Part shown: positions 17,370 to 25,769 of the stretch, one piece after another | How positions within the stretch are numbered: the first letter of the stretch is position 1 | Layout: every line of letters starts with the position of its first letter | The notes under the pieces: model-generated | Databases searched by the model: none | The model's input: the letters and a program-made list of their open reading frames with translations, nothing else | What the model was told of the DNA's origin: nothing | Assembly (NCBI RefSeq): GCF_042665155.1 | Contig: NZ_JBHTCG010000015.1 | Coordinates: forward strand, 1 to 64,000 | DNA length: 64,000 nt | From: Sphaerisporangium rhizosphaerae | GTDB lineage: Bacteria > Actinomycetota > Actinomycetes > Streptosporangiales > Streptosporangiaceae | Reading direction: 5' to 3' | Made by a program: the position numbers and the translations under genes

Positions 17370-17981
17370 ATGAGCTCTCCCGCGAACGCCCAGCAGCGGT
17401 ATCCCGGCCTCCGCGAGCGCAAGAAGGCCAAGACCCGGCGGACGATCCAGGAGCACGCCATGAGGTTGTTCGTGGAGCAGGGCTACGACAGCACCACGAT
17501 CGAGCAGATCGCCGAGGCCGCGGAGATCTCGCCGAGCACGTTCTTCCGCTACTTCCCCACCAAGGAAGACGTGGTGATCCAGGACGACTACGACCCGGTG
17601 ATCGCCGCCGCGTTCGTCGCCCAGCCCGCCACGCTCACCCCGCTGGCCGCGTTGCGCGCGACGATCCGCCAGGTCTTCGACGAGGTGTTCCCCCAGGAGA
17701 AGGACACGATGCTGCGGCGCATCGAACTCGTGTGGTCGATCCCCGCCCTGCGCGCCCGTCAGGTGGAAGGACAGATCGCCACCATGGCGACGCTCAGGAA
17801 CGCCATCGCCCAGCGCACCGGTGTCCCGGAGGACGACTTCCGGCTGCGCGTGTTCACCGGCGCGGTCATGGGCGCCTGGATGGCCGCCATCGAGCTGTGG
17901 ATCGAATCCGAGGGAACCGAACCCCTCGCCGACCTGATGGACCGCGTCCTCGGCCTCCTCGAAGAAGGCCTGCCCCTCTGA
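17370..17981 (+). CDS. TetR-family transcriptional regulator
   Basis: 203 residues. The N-terminal helix-turn-helix is complete: RRTIQEHAMRLFVEQGYDST, then TIEQIAEAAEISPSTFFRYF and PTKEDVV. The helical C-terminal domain resembles the MftR-like subgroup (acyl-TetR C-terminal) and would bind a small ligand. The ATG at 17370 lies close after the 21-bp repeat array, with a weak GGAAG upstream. No obvious target gene is beside it; the next gene is convergent. Ligand and regulon cannot be read from the sequence. Confidence 0.9.
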   Translation: MSSPANAQQRYPGLRERKKAKTRRTIQEHAMRLFVEQGYDSTTIEQIAEAAEISPSTFFRYFPTKEDVVIQDDYDPVIAAAFVAQPATLTPLAALRATIRQVFDEVFPQEKDTMLRRIELVWSIPALRARQVEGQIATMATLRNAIAQRTGVPEDDFRLRVFTGAVMGAWMAAIELWIESEGTEPLADLMDRVLGLLEEGLPL

Positions 17982-18145
17982 GCCGGTCCTACCTTGCCGC
18001 CGGCCATGCCGAGAAAATAGATGATCTCGATCACGAGCAGCCCGGCGACGCCGCCCAGCGCCCATCGCCGCCAATGACCCTTCGGCGCGAACACCTCACC
18101 TGACGGCGCCGGAGCCACCGCGATAGCCGTTCACCCCGTCGTCCG

Positions 18146-18610
18146 CTAGACGACCGCGTCCCAGGGGAGGTTCCCTTCTCCACCGCTGCCAGAGCCATCG
18201 TGGTGTCGTGCACTGGAGTGACTCCAGCGGGCCCAGACGGTTTTGCCGGTGGCGCCGGTCAGCGGGGTGACGCCGTGACCGTGGGCGAGGGCCGCGACGA
18301 TGGCCAGGCCGCGCCCGTGCGTGGAGTCCAGCCCGAGGTCCAGGCGGTGCGGCTGTCCGGGGCCGTGATCGGTGACCCACACGAACAGGTCGCCGTCCCC
18401 GGCCCACAGCGAGACCCTGATCGGTGGCTCGCCGTAGGAGATCGCGTTCGCCAGCAGTTCCCCGACGACCAGGGTCACGTCGTCCGCGAGACCGGACAGC
18501 TTCCACCCGCCGAGAGCCTCCTTCACCATGGCGCGGACCTTGCCCACGACCGAGGCGTCGCCCGGGATCTCCCAGCAGGCGACCCGAAGACCGTCCGACA
18601 TCTGCGACAT
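18146..18610 (-). CDS. HATPase_c anti-sigma-factor-like ATP-binding protein (module 1)
   Basis: 154 residues of the RsbW/SpoIIAB-like ATP-binding family. N box VVGELLANAISYGEPP, G1 box VTDHGPGQPHR and the ATP-lid region STHGRGLAIVAALA are clear. Such proteins in actinomycetes act as kinase-like anti-sigma or regulatory partners. The ATG at 18610 follows AAGGAG at 5 nt; an upstream in-frame extension is less likely. It is divergent from an XRE/DUF5753 regulator and a DUF397 gene, the arrangement of WhiJ/AbaA-like developmental clusters in Streptomyces. It is a paralogue of the domain at 57107-57652. Confidence 0.9.
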   Translation of the reverse strand: MSQMSDGLRVACWEIPGDASVVGKVRAMVKEALGGWKLSGLADDVTLVVGELLANAISYGEPPIRVSLWAGDGDLFVWVTDHGPGQPHRLDLGLDSTHGRGLAIVAALAHGHGVTPLTGATGKTVWARWSHSSARHHDGSGSGGEGNLPWDAVV

Positions 18611-18897
18611 CGGCACTCCTTGCCGTTGTAGTGATGGTGGGAAATTCGGGTAATGCCTGTCGTTCGCACGCACAAAACGGACCCGCTATCGACGGACCGA
18701 CGTATTCGGCCAGATTTGTCCGGCCGCAAAAACGCGGAAAGACCCCCGCGCCCTTCTCTCGTACGACGGAACTCCACAGATGCCCCTTACCCCTTCCCAT
18801 GTTCCCTACCAGCGTCTTAGGGTCCGGCCGCAGAGGCCGCGTGTACCCCGGAAGGGTGACCTCGGCGACGATTCCGTGAACACCTGTGAGGGGCATC

Positions 18898-19701
18898 GTG
18901 AACGGCAACCGCATGACACCGCTCGAATTCTTCGCCAGGGAATTGCGGCAGGCCCGCGAGTCCGCCGGCCTCAGCCAGGCCCAGCTCGCCACCGCGATCG
19001 TCGGCTACTCGCCGTCCTTCGTCGCCATGGTCGAGACCGCCCGCAGAGTCCCCAAGCCCGACTTCGCCGAACGCTGCGACCGCACCCTCGAAACCGGCGG
19101 CATCCTCACCCGCCTCGCCCAAGACCTCGTCTGCAAGGCCATGCCTCCGGAATGGGTCGGCAAGTGGTTGCTGATTGAGGGAAGAGCGACGTCACTGCTC
19201 TGGTACGAGCCACTGCTCGTGCCCGGGTTGCTGCAGATCGAGCCCTACGCCCGCGAAGTGATCGCGAAATCGGGAAGGCAGTACGACATCGACGACCAGG
19301 TGGAGGCACGACTGGCCCGTCAGCGAATCCTGAACGGGGACACACCGCCCATGTTCGTCATCGTTCTGGACGAGGGAGTGCTGCGCCGCCCGATCGGCGG
19401 GCCTCAGGTGATGCTCGACCAGATCACGCATCTGCTGGAAGTGGCGAAACGTCCCAGGGTCGTAATTCAGATTGTGCCACTCGATGCCGGTGCTTATCCT
19501 GGCCTCGCCGGGCCCCTTGTCGTCACGACTTTCGAGGGACGCGAGGTCGTCTACGTGGACAATGCGCTGAGTGGTGATGTCATCGAACACGCCCCCGACG
19601 TAGCGGCTCTGAAATGCCTGTGGGAATCCCTGCGAGCCGAGGCGCTTCCGGCACGACCATCCATCGAGCTGATGACAAAGGTGGCAGAGACATGGAAGTG
19701 A
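18898..19701 (+). CDS. XRE-family regulator with DUF5753 (module 1)
   Basis: 267 residues. Residues about 5-65 are an XRE helix-turn-helix (LRQARESAGLSQAQLATAIV, then YSPSFVAMVETARRVP). The remainder is DUF5753, with the family hallmarks YEPLLVPGLLQIEPYA, a DEGVLRRPIG strand and VQIVPLDAGAYPGLAGP. This is the WhiJ-like type. It is normally encoded with a small DUF397 protein that modulates it, and the DUF397 gene here overlaps its last 10 bp. The GTG at 18898 is favoured over the GTG at 18886 because GAGGGG stands just upstream. Another candidate is the ATG at 18913. Confidence 0.9.
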   Translation: MNGNRMTPLEFFARELRQARESAGLSQAQLATAIVGYSPSFVAMVETARRVPKPDFAERCDRTLETGGILTRLAQDLVCKAMPPEWVGKWLLIEGRATSLLWYEPLLVPGLLQIEPYAREVIAKSGRQYDIDDQVEARLARQRILNGDTPPMFVIVLDEGVLRRPIGGPQVMLDQITHLLEVAKRPRVVIQIVPLDAGAYPGLAGPLVVTTFEGREVVYVDNALSGDVIEHAPDVAALKCLWESLRAEALPARPSIELMTKVAETWK

Positions 19702-19892
19702 CCAACCTGCACTGGCGCAAGTCGTCGTACAGCAGCGGCAACGGTGGCGCCTGCGTGGAGGTCGCGTCCATCACCGGCGGCTTGGCGGTACGAGACAGTA
19801 AAAACCCAACCGGACCCACGTTGCGCTTCACCTCCGACGAATGGCACACCTTCGTTCGCAGCCTCAAGAACACCGAACTCACCAGCGAGTAA
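19692..19892 (+). CDS. DUF397 domain protein (module 1)
   Basis: 66 residues, all DUF397: WRKSSYSSGNGGACVEVA, LAVRDSKNPTGPTLRF, EWHTFVRSLK. DUF397 proteins pair with the DUF5753 XRE regulator next door, and such pairs have been described in Streptomyces as antibiotic regulators and toxin-antitoxin-like. Its ATG lies 10 bp inside the end of the regulator gene, so coupling is likely. A hairpin at 19953-19975 follows. Confidence 0.92.
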   Translation: MEVTNLHWRKSSYSSGNGGACVEVASITGGLAVRDSKNPTGPTLRFTSDEWHTFVRSLKNTELTSE

Positions 19893-19952
19893 CCCCCGGG
19901 GGCATCAGCGCCGCCCCGAGTGGTGGCGGTGCCGATACAAGAAAATCCGAAG

Positions 19953-19975
19953 CCGGGGGCCGTTCGGGCCCCCGG
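19953..19975. terminator. Hairpin terminator between convergent genes
   Basis: CCGGGGGCC and GGCCCCCGG form a perfect 9-bp stem around GTTCG. On the minus strand it is followed shortly by GGATTTTCTT, so it can terminate the metallopeptidase gene; it also serves the DUF397 side. Confidence 0.65.
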
Positions 19976-19997
19976 TGCGGGCAGGTGGACCCCGTAC

Positions 19998-21437
19998 TCA
20001 GCTCGGTGTCAGGCCGACCAGCTCGATGTCCCCCGTCATGAAGGCCGTGAGGAAGCGCTCGCGGCCGACGAGCTGGAAGATCTGGTCCGCGTACGCGCCG
20101 CTCTCGGCGTAGCCCAGCGTGGTCTTCCTGACCGGCGGGACGAGTTGCCCCTCGACCCCCATCATCAGCCGTTTCGTGGACGACTCGCTCCCGTTGTCGA
20201 TCATCCAGTTGAACACCTCCCTGGTGACCACCTCGATGAACCCCTCCTTGATCACCATGGGCCTGCGCACCTTGTCCGTCTGCGCGAGGAGGTTCGGGTG
20301 GATGAGGTTGTGCGTCATCTCGTGGACGATCGTCTCGATGGTCTCCCAGCGCGCCTGCGACTCCGGCCGGTCGGTCCTGAACTCGGTGACCAGACCGACA
20401 CCGCCGCCGCCGTCCGCGCCCGCGTGGGAGTTGGAGCCGATGTGCTGGAAGAAGTAGACCGCGAGCTTGCGCGCCGTGGAGTTGTCGGCGATCCACTGTC
20501 CGAGCGTCTTGAACAGGAAGACCCTGTCGTCCGAGCGCATGGAGTCGTATCCGGCGAGAGTGAAGATCGACTTGCCCGCCGAGGTGTCCTCGCCGACCAC
20601 ATAGGCCCGGTTCATCAGGTGCTTGACGAGGTCCTGCTCGCTCGGCATCGTCCTGGTCTTGTCGTAGATCTTCGAGAAGTAGTCGAACCCCGTGAAGAAG
20701 GGACCGTCCTCGCGGGCCGCCGCGTACGGCTGGAGCATCCGCCAGGCCACGGCCTGGGCGAGCCGCGCGATCAGCCCGAGATCTTCCCACCGCTGGAATC
20801 TTGGTTCCTGCCCCGCCTGCCGTCGCCACTGCACGACATGGTTCACCAGGAGGTTCTGCAGCTTCGGCAGGAGCTCTTTGCGGAGAAGGTCCTTGTCGAG
20901 CGGCGGCGTCTGATCGCTCGGCCCGCTGGAGGCGCCGGGCCCGCTCGGGACGTTGGACGGCGGAGGGCTGTAGCAGGCGGCGGCCTGCTGCCGCACCTGG
21001 TCGGGAAGCCGGGCCACCTTCGCCTTCAGCGCCGCCCGCAGCCACCCGGTGCGGCCGAGCACGTGAAGCTCGAACTCGGCGTGGTTCGGGGCGGGCATCA
21101 CCGGCTCGGCGGGGATGTTGCGCACCAGCCACGTCAGTGCCCCCTTGAAATCGAAACCGGGGACGGCCGCGCGGTTCTCCGCCAGCAGATTGACCGCGTA
21201 CAGCAGCCAGAGGCGCAGTTGCGTGTCGGTCAACTCTTGGGCGAGGGCGGGGTCGTGACCGGCGATCCGGTAGATCCTGATGAGCTGGGCCGTCACTTCC
21301 TGGTCGCCGAAGCCGAGCACGTCGCCATGCTTGACGTTGACCTGGAGCGGCGGGAGGTCCAGAGTCCGGTTCACCGGCTGATCTCGCTGGACGACCGCCA
21401 GGGCGTCGTCCATGGTGGGGATCTTCGGAGTGGTCAC
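19998..21437 (-). CDS. Uncharacterised HExxH zinc metallopeptidase-like protein
   Basis: 479 residues, no signal peptide or membrane helix, so probably cytoplasmic or exported by a non-Sec route. The zinc site is clear: IVHEMTHNLIHP around residues 371-382, with the third ligand probably in KEGFIEVVTREV about 22 residues later. HExxH plus a downstream EG(F)xE is a gluzincin-like pattern. The first 330 residues are helical and unassigned, with a Pro/Ser-rich break near 155-185. The GTG at 21437 follows AGGAGG at 4 nt; the upstream ATG at 21482 has no such site. It lies convergent to the module 1 DUF397 gene. Substrate unknown. Confidence 0.75.
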   Translation of the reverse strand: MTTPKIPTMDDALAVVQRDQPVNRTLDLPPLQVNVKHGDVLGFGDQEVTAQLIRIYRIAGHDPALAQELTDTQLRLWLLYAVNLLAENRAAVPGFDFKGALTWLVRNIPAEPVMPAPNHAEFELHVLGRTGWLRAALKAKVARLPDQVRQQAAACYSPPPSNVPSGPGASSGPSDQTPPLDKDLLRKELLPKLQNLLVNHVVQWRRQAGQEPRFQRWEDLGLIARLAQAVAWRMLQPYAAAREDGPFFTGFDYFSKIYDKTRTMPSEQDLVKHLMNRAYVVGEDTSAGKSIFTLAGYDSMRSDDRVFLFKTLGQWIADNSTARKLAVYFFQHIGSNSHAGADGGGGVGLVTEFRTDRPESQARWETIETIVHEMTHNLIHPNLLAQTDKVRRPMVIKEGFIEVVTREVFNWMIDNGSESSTKRLMMGVEGQLVPPVRKTTLGYAESGAYADQIFQLVGRERFLTAFMTGDIELVGLTPS

Positions 21438-21484
21438 ACGTCCTCCTGCCGCCGGCCATTGGTACGTTCCATCAGATCCCACCC

Positions 21485-21513
21485 CCGCCGAAATCGAGCT
21501 AACAATTCGGCGG
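21485..21513. promoter_or_regulatory. Inverted repeat upstream of the metallopeptidase
   Basis: CCGCCGAA and TTCGGCGG are perfect 8-bp arms 13 bp apart, 48 bp upstream of the GTG start, in an AT-richer stretch. It may be an operator. The regulator is unknown. Confidence 0.35.
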
Positions 21514-21642
21514 CACTTACGCGGCCGTCATTTCGACCGTCCGGACACACTAACCGCGCGAAATCCGGTCTCGACCCCCGAGTATGGATATGTCCGTACA
21601 GCGGAGCACGAATAGATAGACCATTTACGAGGATTTGCACCA

Positions 21643-22254
21643 TTAGCGACGATCGTCCAAGCGCAGGCCGTTCATGAGGAGGGCGAGCAGGCGGTCGGCC
21701 TGGGCCGGGCCGTCCGCGGCGTCCTGGACGGCCCAGGCGATGGCGCCGACCAACTTCAGCACATCCGCTTCGTCCGCGTCGGCGGCGATCACGCCCGCCT
21801 CACGTGCCCTCGCCAGCAACGCGGCTCCCACCTTGAACATCTCGGCATGCCAGGTCGACACCAGGCCGTTCCCGCGGTCCAGCGCCGAGTTCATCACGGC
21901 GGCCGCGAGACCCCGGTAGGTCAAGGAATGCGTGAGGGCGGCGCGCAACCACGTGAACAGCGCGTCGAATCGGTCCTCGGCACTCAGCAACCCGCGACCG
22001 AGGTCGACCAACTCGGCTATCTGCTCGCCGAGCACCGCCTCGATGAGATCCAGTCGCGTGGGGAAATGCCGGTACAGCGTTCCGCTGGCCACCCCTGCCC
22101 GCCGGGCGATCTCGTCCAGGGAGGCGTCCACGCCGTGCTCGGCGAACGCCCGTCGCGCCTGCTCGACCAACTGCTCGTAGTTGCGCCGGGCGTCCGCGCG
22201 CTTCGGACGTCCGGCACGCGGCCGCGATTCGTGGCCTGCCAGCGCGATCACCAC
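21643..22254 (-). CDS. TetR-family regulator, divergent from NTF2-like gene
   Basis: 203 residues. The helix-turn-helix is typical: VEQARRAFAEHGVDASLDEI, then ARRAGVASGTLYRHFPTRLDLIEAV. The C-terminal domain (LTHSLTYRGLAAAVMNSALD; AIAWAVQDAADGP) is a TetR C-terminal ligand pocket often found beside oxidoreductase or SnoaL-like genes. The GTG at 22254 is my choice; the frame continues upstream without a better ribosome site, and GTG 22275 is possible. It is separated by about 100 bp from the double NTF2-like gene, and an operator-like repeat lies between them. Confidence 0.88.
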   Translation of the reverse strand: MVIALAGHESRPRAGRPKRADARRNYEQLVEQARRAFAEHGVDASLDEIARRAGVASGTLYRHFPTRLDLIEAVLGEQIAELVDLGRGLLSAEDRFDALFTWLRAALTHSLTYRGLAAAVMNSALDRGNGLVSTWHAEMFKVGAALLARAREAGVIAADADEADVLKLVGAIAWAVQDAADGPAQADRLLALLMNGLRLDDRR

Positions 22255-22276
22255 ACCCTTGCTAACCGGGGACACA

Positions 22277-22304
22277 GTCCGGTAACGTCCTCGCCTAACC
22301 GGAC
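22277..22304. promoter_or_regulatory. Candidate TetR operator
   Basis: Half-sites GTCCGGT and ACCGGAC are 14 bp apart between the divergent TetR and NTF2-like genes. A further TAACCGG copy lies just upstream near 22263. Position and symmetry fit autoregulation plus control of 22358-23173. Confidence 0.5.
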
Positions 22305-22357
22305 CATGTCTCACTTTAACGACGTGATCCACCTTACGGCATGGAGGGCCGCCCCCT

Positions 22358-23173
22358 ATGGCGCTGTCGGAGCAGGACCGAATCGACATCAACGACCTGA
22401 TCAATCTCCACGGCCACCTCACGGACGCGGGCGCGCTCGATGAGGCACTTGAGCTGCTCACTCCCGACGTCACCTATGACGTGGGCGACCTCGGCTTAGG
22501 CGCGTTGCACGGGACCGCGGCCATACGTGACGCGGCGCTCGCGTTGGGCGACGCCAACCCGGTCGGCCACCACGTCACCAACATCGTGATCACTCAGATC
22601 GACGAACACTCCGCGAGGGCCCGGTCGAAAGGGATCGGCATCAAGGCCGACGGAACCGCCGGCAGCGTCGTCTACGACGACGTCATCACCCGCCGGCCCG
22701 ACGGCTGGAAGATCCACTACCGCAAGGTGACCGCCAGGCGAGCACCGCTCGGCGGGCGAAAGCAAGAAGCCGGCCCGCACGAGGTTCTGGAACGCTGGCG
22801 CCAAGCCTCCATCAGCCAGTCGGCCGACGACATGAGCCGTCTGTACGCGGCCGACGCGGTCCACGAGTTCCCGTTCACCGCCCCCGGCCTGCCGTCCCGA
22901 CTTGAGGGCCGGGACGCGATCGTGACCTGGATCGCCGCGGGCTGGAAGGCCAACCCGCTGAAGTACGAGCGTTACCGCACTCTCGCCGTCCACGACACCG
23001 GCGATCCAAAAACGATCATCGTCGAGCAGGAGGCCATCGGGACCGGAGCCGCCACCGGCGAGTTCACGCTTCCCAACATCGTCGTGCTCACCGTGCGCGA
23101 GGGGCAGATCGCACGCCTGCGCGACTACGTCAACATCCCAGCGGCCACAGCCGCCCTGGGCCACAAAGCGTGA
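22358..23173 (+). CDS. Tandem NTF2-like (SnoaL-type) protein
   Basis: 271 residues made of two cone-shaped NTF2-like domains. The first, about 1-130, has INDLINLHGHLTDAG, TPDVTYDVGDLG and DGWKIHYRKVTARR. The second, about 140-265, has EVLERWRQASISQSADDM, YAADAVHEFPF, and IARLRDYVNIPA. Such domains act as isomerases, hydratases or cyclases, or bind ligands. Fused pairs are less common than single copies. The divergent TetR gene with a shared operator suggests induction by a small molecule. No polyketide genes are near, so a cyclase role is not supported. Confidence 0.82.
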   Translation: MALSEQDRIDINDLINLHGHLTDAGALDEALELLTPDVTYDVGDLGLGALHGTAAIRDAALALGDANPVGHHVTNIVITQIDEHSARARSKGIGIKADGTAGSVVYDDVITRRPDGWKIHYRKVTARRAPLGGRKQEAGPHEVLERWRQASISQSADDMSRLYAADAVHEFPFTAPGLPSRLEGRDAIVTWIAAGWKANPLKYERYRTLAVHDTGDPKTIIVEQEAIGTGAATGEFTLPNIVVLTVREGQIARLRDYVNIPAATAALGHKA

Positions 23174-23278
23174 CCGCCCCATCATCCCGAACGCATCCCG
23201 CGGCTTACAGCCCGACCGTCTGGAGTCCCAGGCGACGATTCCCCGGACGATTCCGATGCGTCTCATTACCGTGGCCGC

Positions 23279-23368
23279 GTGCTGAGCAGCTATCAGGAGA
23301 TCCGCGATCGGTCCACAGTGCTCGTCAACCTCGAACGCGATCTGGAGCACGTGTTCGGAGAGGGCTGA
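23279..23368 (+). CDS. Possible 29-residue ORF or C-terminal gene fragment
   Basis: A GTG at 23279 opens a 29-codon frame (begins LSSYQEIRDRS and ends LEHVFGEG) whose stop is 5 bp before the next gene. There is no good ribosome site, and the frame is open further upstream, so it may be the tail of a decayed gene. Codon choice looks coding. Function unknown; it may not be expressed alone. Confidence 0.3.
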   Translation: MLSSYQEIRDRSTVLVNLERDLEHVFGEG

Positions 23369-23373
23369 TTGCG

Positions 23374-23775
23374 ATGACCGCGAGTGTGCCGACTCCTCGC
23401 CACGTGACGTTCCGTGTCACCCTCGAGAAGACGCTCGACACGGATATCACCGTTTGGGGGGCCGATCCCGTCGACGGCTCCATCCGCTCCGGAGTGAGCG
23501 GCCGCACACTCGCGGAGCTGTTCGAAGAGGTGGAAGCGGTAAAGCACTTCGTCCTTGACGTGCCCGAAGACGTTCCCGTCTCGGTGGAGTACGTCTACGA
23601 GATACCAGGCGTACCGCGAGAGCTCTTCGCCTCCTATCAGGAAGAGCGCGCCCATCTGCGCAGGATGGCCGTCGAGGTGGCGACCCGGCTGCGTCAGGCG
23701 GGTGTCACCGAAGACGACAGTGCGATGCTCCTTGGGCTGCCGGGTTCGCGGTCCGGGCACCTTCAGCGGTCGTGA
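23374..23775 (+). CDS. Small HicB-like protein
   Basis: 133 residues. The N-terminal part (VTFRVTLEKTLDTDITVW, then SGRTLAELFEEVEAVKHFVLD) follows the beta-beta-alpha pattern of HicB-type antitoxin cores. The C-terminal part (VATRLRQAGVTEDDSAMLLG) looks like a short helix-turn-helix, ending in SRSGHL. HicB antitoxins are usually coded with HicA, but no HicA-like gene is next door; the only small ORF upstream is the 29-codon frame. The ATG at 23374 is preceded by GGAGAGGG at 9 nt. Assignment is by pattern only. Confidence 0.6.
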   Translation: MTASVPTPRHVTFRVTLEKTLDTDITVWGADPVDGSIRSGVSGRTLAELFEEVEAVKHFVLDVPEDVPVSVEYVYEIPGVPRELFASYQEERAHLRRMAVEVATRLRQAGVTEDDSAMLLGLPGSRSGHLQRS

Positions 23776-23806
23776 GGACCGGTCAGCCGGCGGTCGTGAG
23801 GGTCCG

Positions 23807-25306
23807 TCAGCGGACGCGGGCGGCTACGTAGGGGCTGACGCGGACGACGCCGGCCAGGTTTCTGGTGTTGACGGGGGAGAACTTCACGACGTCGCCGGTG
23901 CGGGGGGCCTGCAACATCTTGCCGTTGCCCCAGTAGATGGCCACGTGGGAGATGTAGCCAGGGTTCGTCGGGTCGCTGCGCCAGAACAGCAGGTCTCCCG
24001 GCTGGGCCTGCGACAGGGGGATCTGCGGTCCTGTCACCCACTGCTGGTGGGTCACCCGCGGCATCCGCACGCCCGCCTGGGCGAAGGCCCACTGCACCAG
24101 GCCGGAGCAGTCGAAGGTGTCCGGTCCCTCGGCGCCCCAGACGTACGGGCGGCCGAGCTTGCTCGCCGCGGCGGTCAGGGCGACGCGGAGCTGGTCGGCG
24201 GACATGAACGCGCTGGCCGGCCAGTTCGTGCGCGACTGGGTGGGCGGGGTGAGCACCGGGTTGATCAGGGCGACCTGGCTGCCCTTGGGCAGGACCTTGA
24301 GCAGCCGCAGGCGCAGCCGGGTCGAGTCGACGCCGGGCGCGCTGACGACCAGCGCGTTGTCCTTGGGGATGCCGAGCGACGTGGCCACATCCCGCGAGAC
24401 GACGGCATTGATCATGCCCATGCCCATGGTCGCGTACGCGCCGACGCGCAGGCTCCTGCCTCCCCCGTTCACCGTGGAGCCCAGGGCCACCCCTCCGTCG
24501 CTGCCCAGGGTGAAGGAGACCGCCACGTCTCCCGCGGCGACGCTGTTCCACAGGACGTCGGAGCGGGCGGTGGCACGGGGAGTGTAGGCGCGGAAGGTCG
24601 AGGGGGCGACCCCCATGGTCTGCACGCGCTTGCCGTCCATCATGACGTCGGCGGCGTCCACGACCTCCACCGCCCTGACGCCCTTGCTCGCCTTGACCCT
24701 GCGGACGCTCGCCGCCGACAGGGAGCGCGGCGCGACGACGAACAGGTGCGGCCTGCGCAGGACGCTGAGCGGCGCGACCTGGGTGTTCGTGGCCGTCTGC
24801 GGCGGGTCGCCGGCGGGGAGCTTGCGCGAGCCGTCTGCGGAGGTGGAGCCGGTGGAGGAACCTCCACCGGAGGCGGAGCCGTTCGCCGCCGGAGCTCCGG
24901 CCGTGGGCGCGGTGGCGGGACCGCCTCCGGCACCCGTGGCGCCGGGGACGCGCGTCGTCGCGGGGGCACGGGTGACGGTGAGGCCACGGGCGGCGGGGAG
25001 GTAGCCGGGGACGCGCTGCCCGGCCTGCACGCGGGCCGCCGCGGCGCTCCGCGCCTCCCTGGCGCTCAGTTCGCCGAAGACCGTGAGGTCGGTGGCGAGC
25101 ACGGCGACCAGCCCGGTGGCGACGACCGCGACCGTGCGGCGGCGCAGCCTGGCCCTGGCGCGGCGCCGGCGGGGAATGCGCGGGTGGTAGCTGAGGTCCT
25201 CGCGGACCTCGGCCAGCGCGCCGCTCAGGTAGCCCTGGACGGACCCCAGGCTGCGGGTGAGGGTCTCTCGGACGGCGGTCGAGCCACGCGGTCGCCGATC
25301 GAGCAC
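23807..25306 (-). CDS. NlpC/P60 family peptidoglycan hydrolase, membrane-anchored
   Basis: 499 residues. A basic N-terminus with an RRRRARARLRRRT stop-transfer cluster precedes one membrane helix (about 59-80). Then comes a Gly/Ser/Thr-rich linker, a middle domain of about 170 residues (FVVAPRSLSAASVRRV; YTPRATARSDVLW) with some likeness to MacB-type periplasmic domains, and a C-terminal NlpC/P60 endopeptidase. Catalytic Cys is in TFDCSGLVQWAF near 400 and His in SHVAIYWG near 453. It should cut peptide stems in the wall. The GTG at 25306 is chosen for the GGGGGAG before it. Confidence 0.88.
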   Translation of the reverse strand: MLDRRPRGSTAVRETLTRSLGSVQGYLSGALAEVREDLSYHPRIPRRRRARARLRRRTVAVVATGLVAVLATDLTVFGELSAREARSAAAARVQAGQRVPGYLPAARGLTVTRAPATTRVPGATGAGGGPATAPTAGAPAANGSASGGGSSTGSTSADGSRKLPAGDPPQTATNTQVAPLSVLRRPHLFVVAPRSLSAASVRRVKASKGVRAVEVVDAADVMMDGKRVQTMGVAPSTFRAYTPRATARSDVLWNSVAAGDVAVSFTLGSDGGVALGSTVNGGGRSLRVGAYATMGMGMINAVVSRDVATSLGIPKDNALVVSAPGVDSTRLRLRLLKVLPKGSQVALINPVLTPPTQSRTNWPASAFMSADQLRVALTAAASKLGRPYVWGAEGPDTFDCSGLVQWAFAQAGVRMPRVTHQQWVTGPQIPLSQAQPGDLLFWRSDPTNPGYISHVAIYWGNGKMLQAPRTGDVVKFSPVNTRNLAGVVRVSPYVAARVR

Positions 25307-25769
25307 CTTCTCCCCCTTCTCGCCGTCATCTCTGCCGTCGCTGCCGTGGTCACCGTCGTTGCCGTGGCCACCGTGGTCCGGATGCCGAAGCCGTCGCCGG
25401 CCACCGAAGCCGTGTCGTGCGGGCACCAAAGAGCGTGCCGCATGTCCGCCGGAACGTCCAGGTGGTTCCGGAGGGTCGCGCCTAAGTCGTCCCGTCAATG
25501 CCCGATTGTCCCTGACCCCGGGCCGGGTGTCCGGCGTTTCGCCGTCAAGCCCTGCGGTGGCCCGCAGGCCTGACAGCGGCGATCCGCCGGAGCCGGGCTC
25601 CGGCGGATCTGGATGGACGATGGATCAGGGCGCGGACGCCCGTGCGCCCGCCGGACGCGGCCGGCGGCCTGCCTTCGGGCGAGAACCCCGCCTGACCGGC
25701 CACCGGACGCGGACCGTCCGGCGCTCGGACGCGGGATGCGGGCCGACCGGCCGACCGGTGCGGGACGGC
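25307..25769. other. Intergenic region between NlpC/P60 and greA, 463 bp
   Basis: No gene is supported. It holds the NlpC/P60 promoter and the near-perfect palindrome at 25581-25609. Open frames on both strands here are GC-driven and have no ribosome sites. Confidence 0.5.
25581..25609. terminator. 14-bp palindrome, possible greA terminator
   Basis: GATCCGCCGGAGCC and GGCTCCGGCGGATC flank a single G. It lies about 160 bp downstream of greA on the minus strand. As RNA it would form a stem of about 12-13 bp. A cruciform or protein-binding role is equally possible. Confidence 0.4.
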
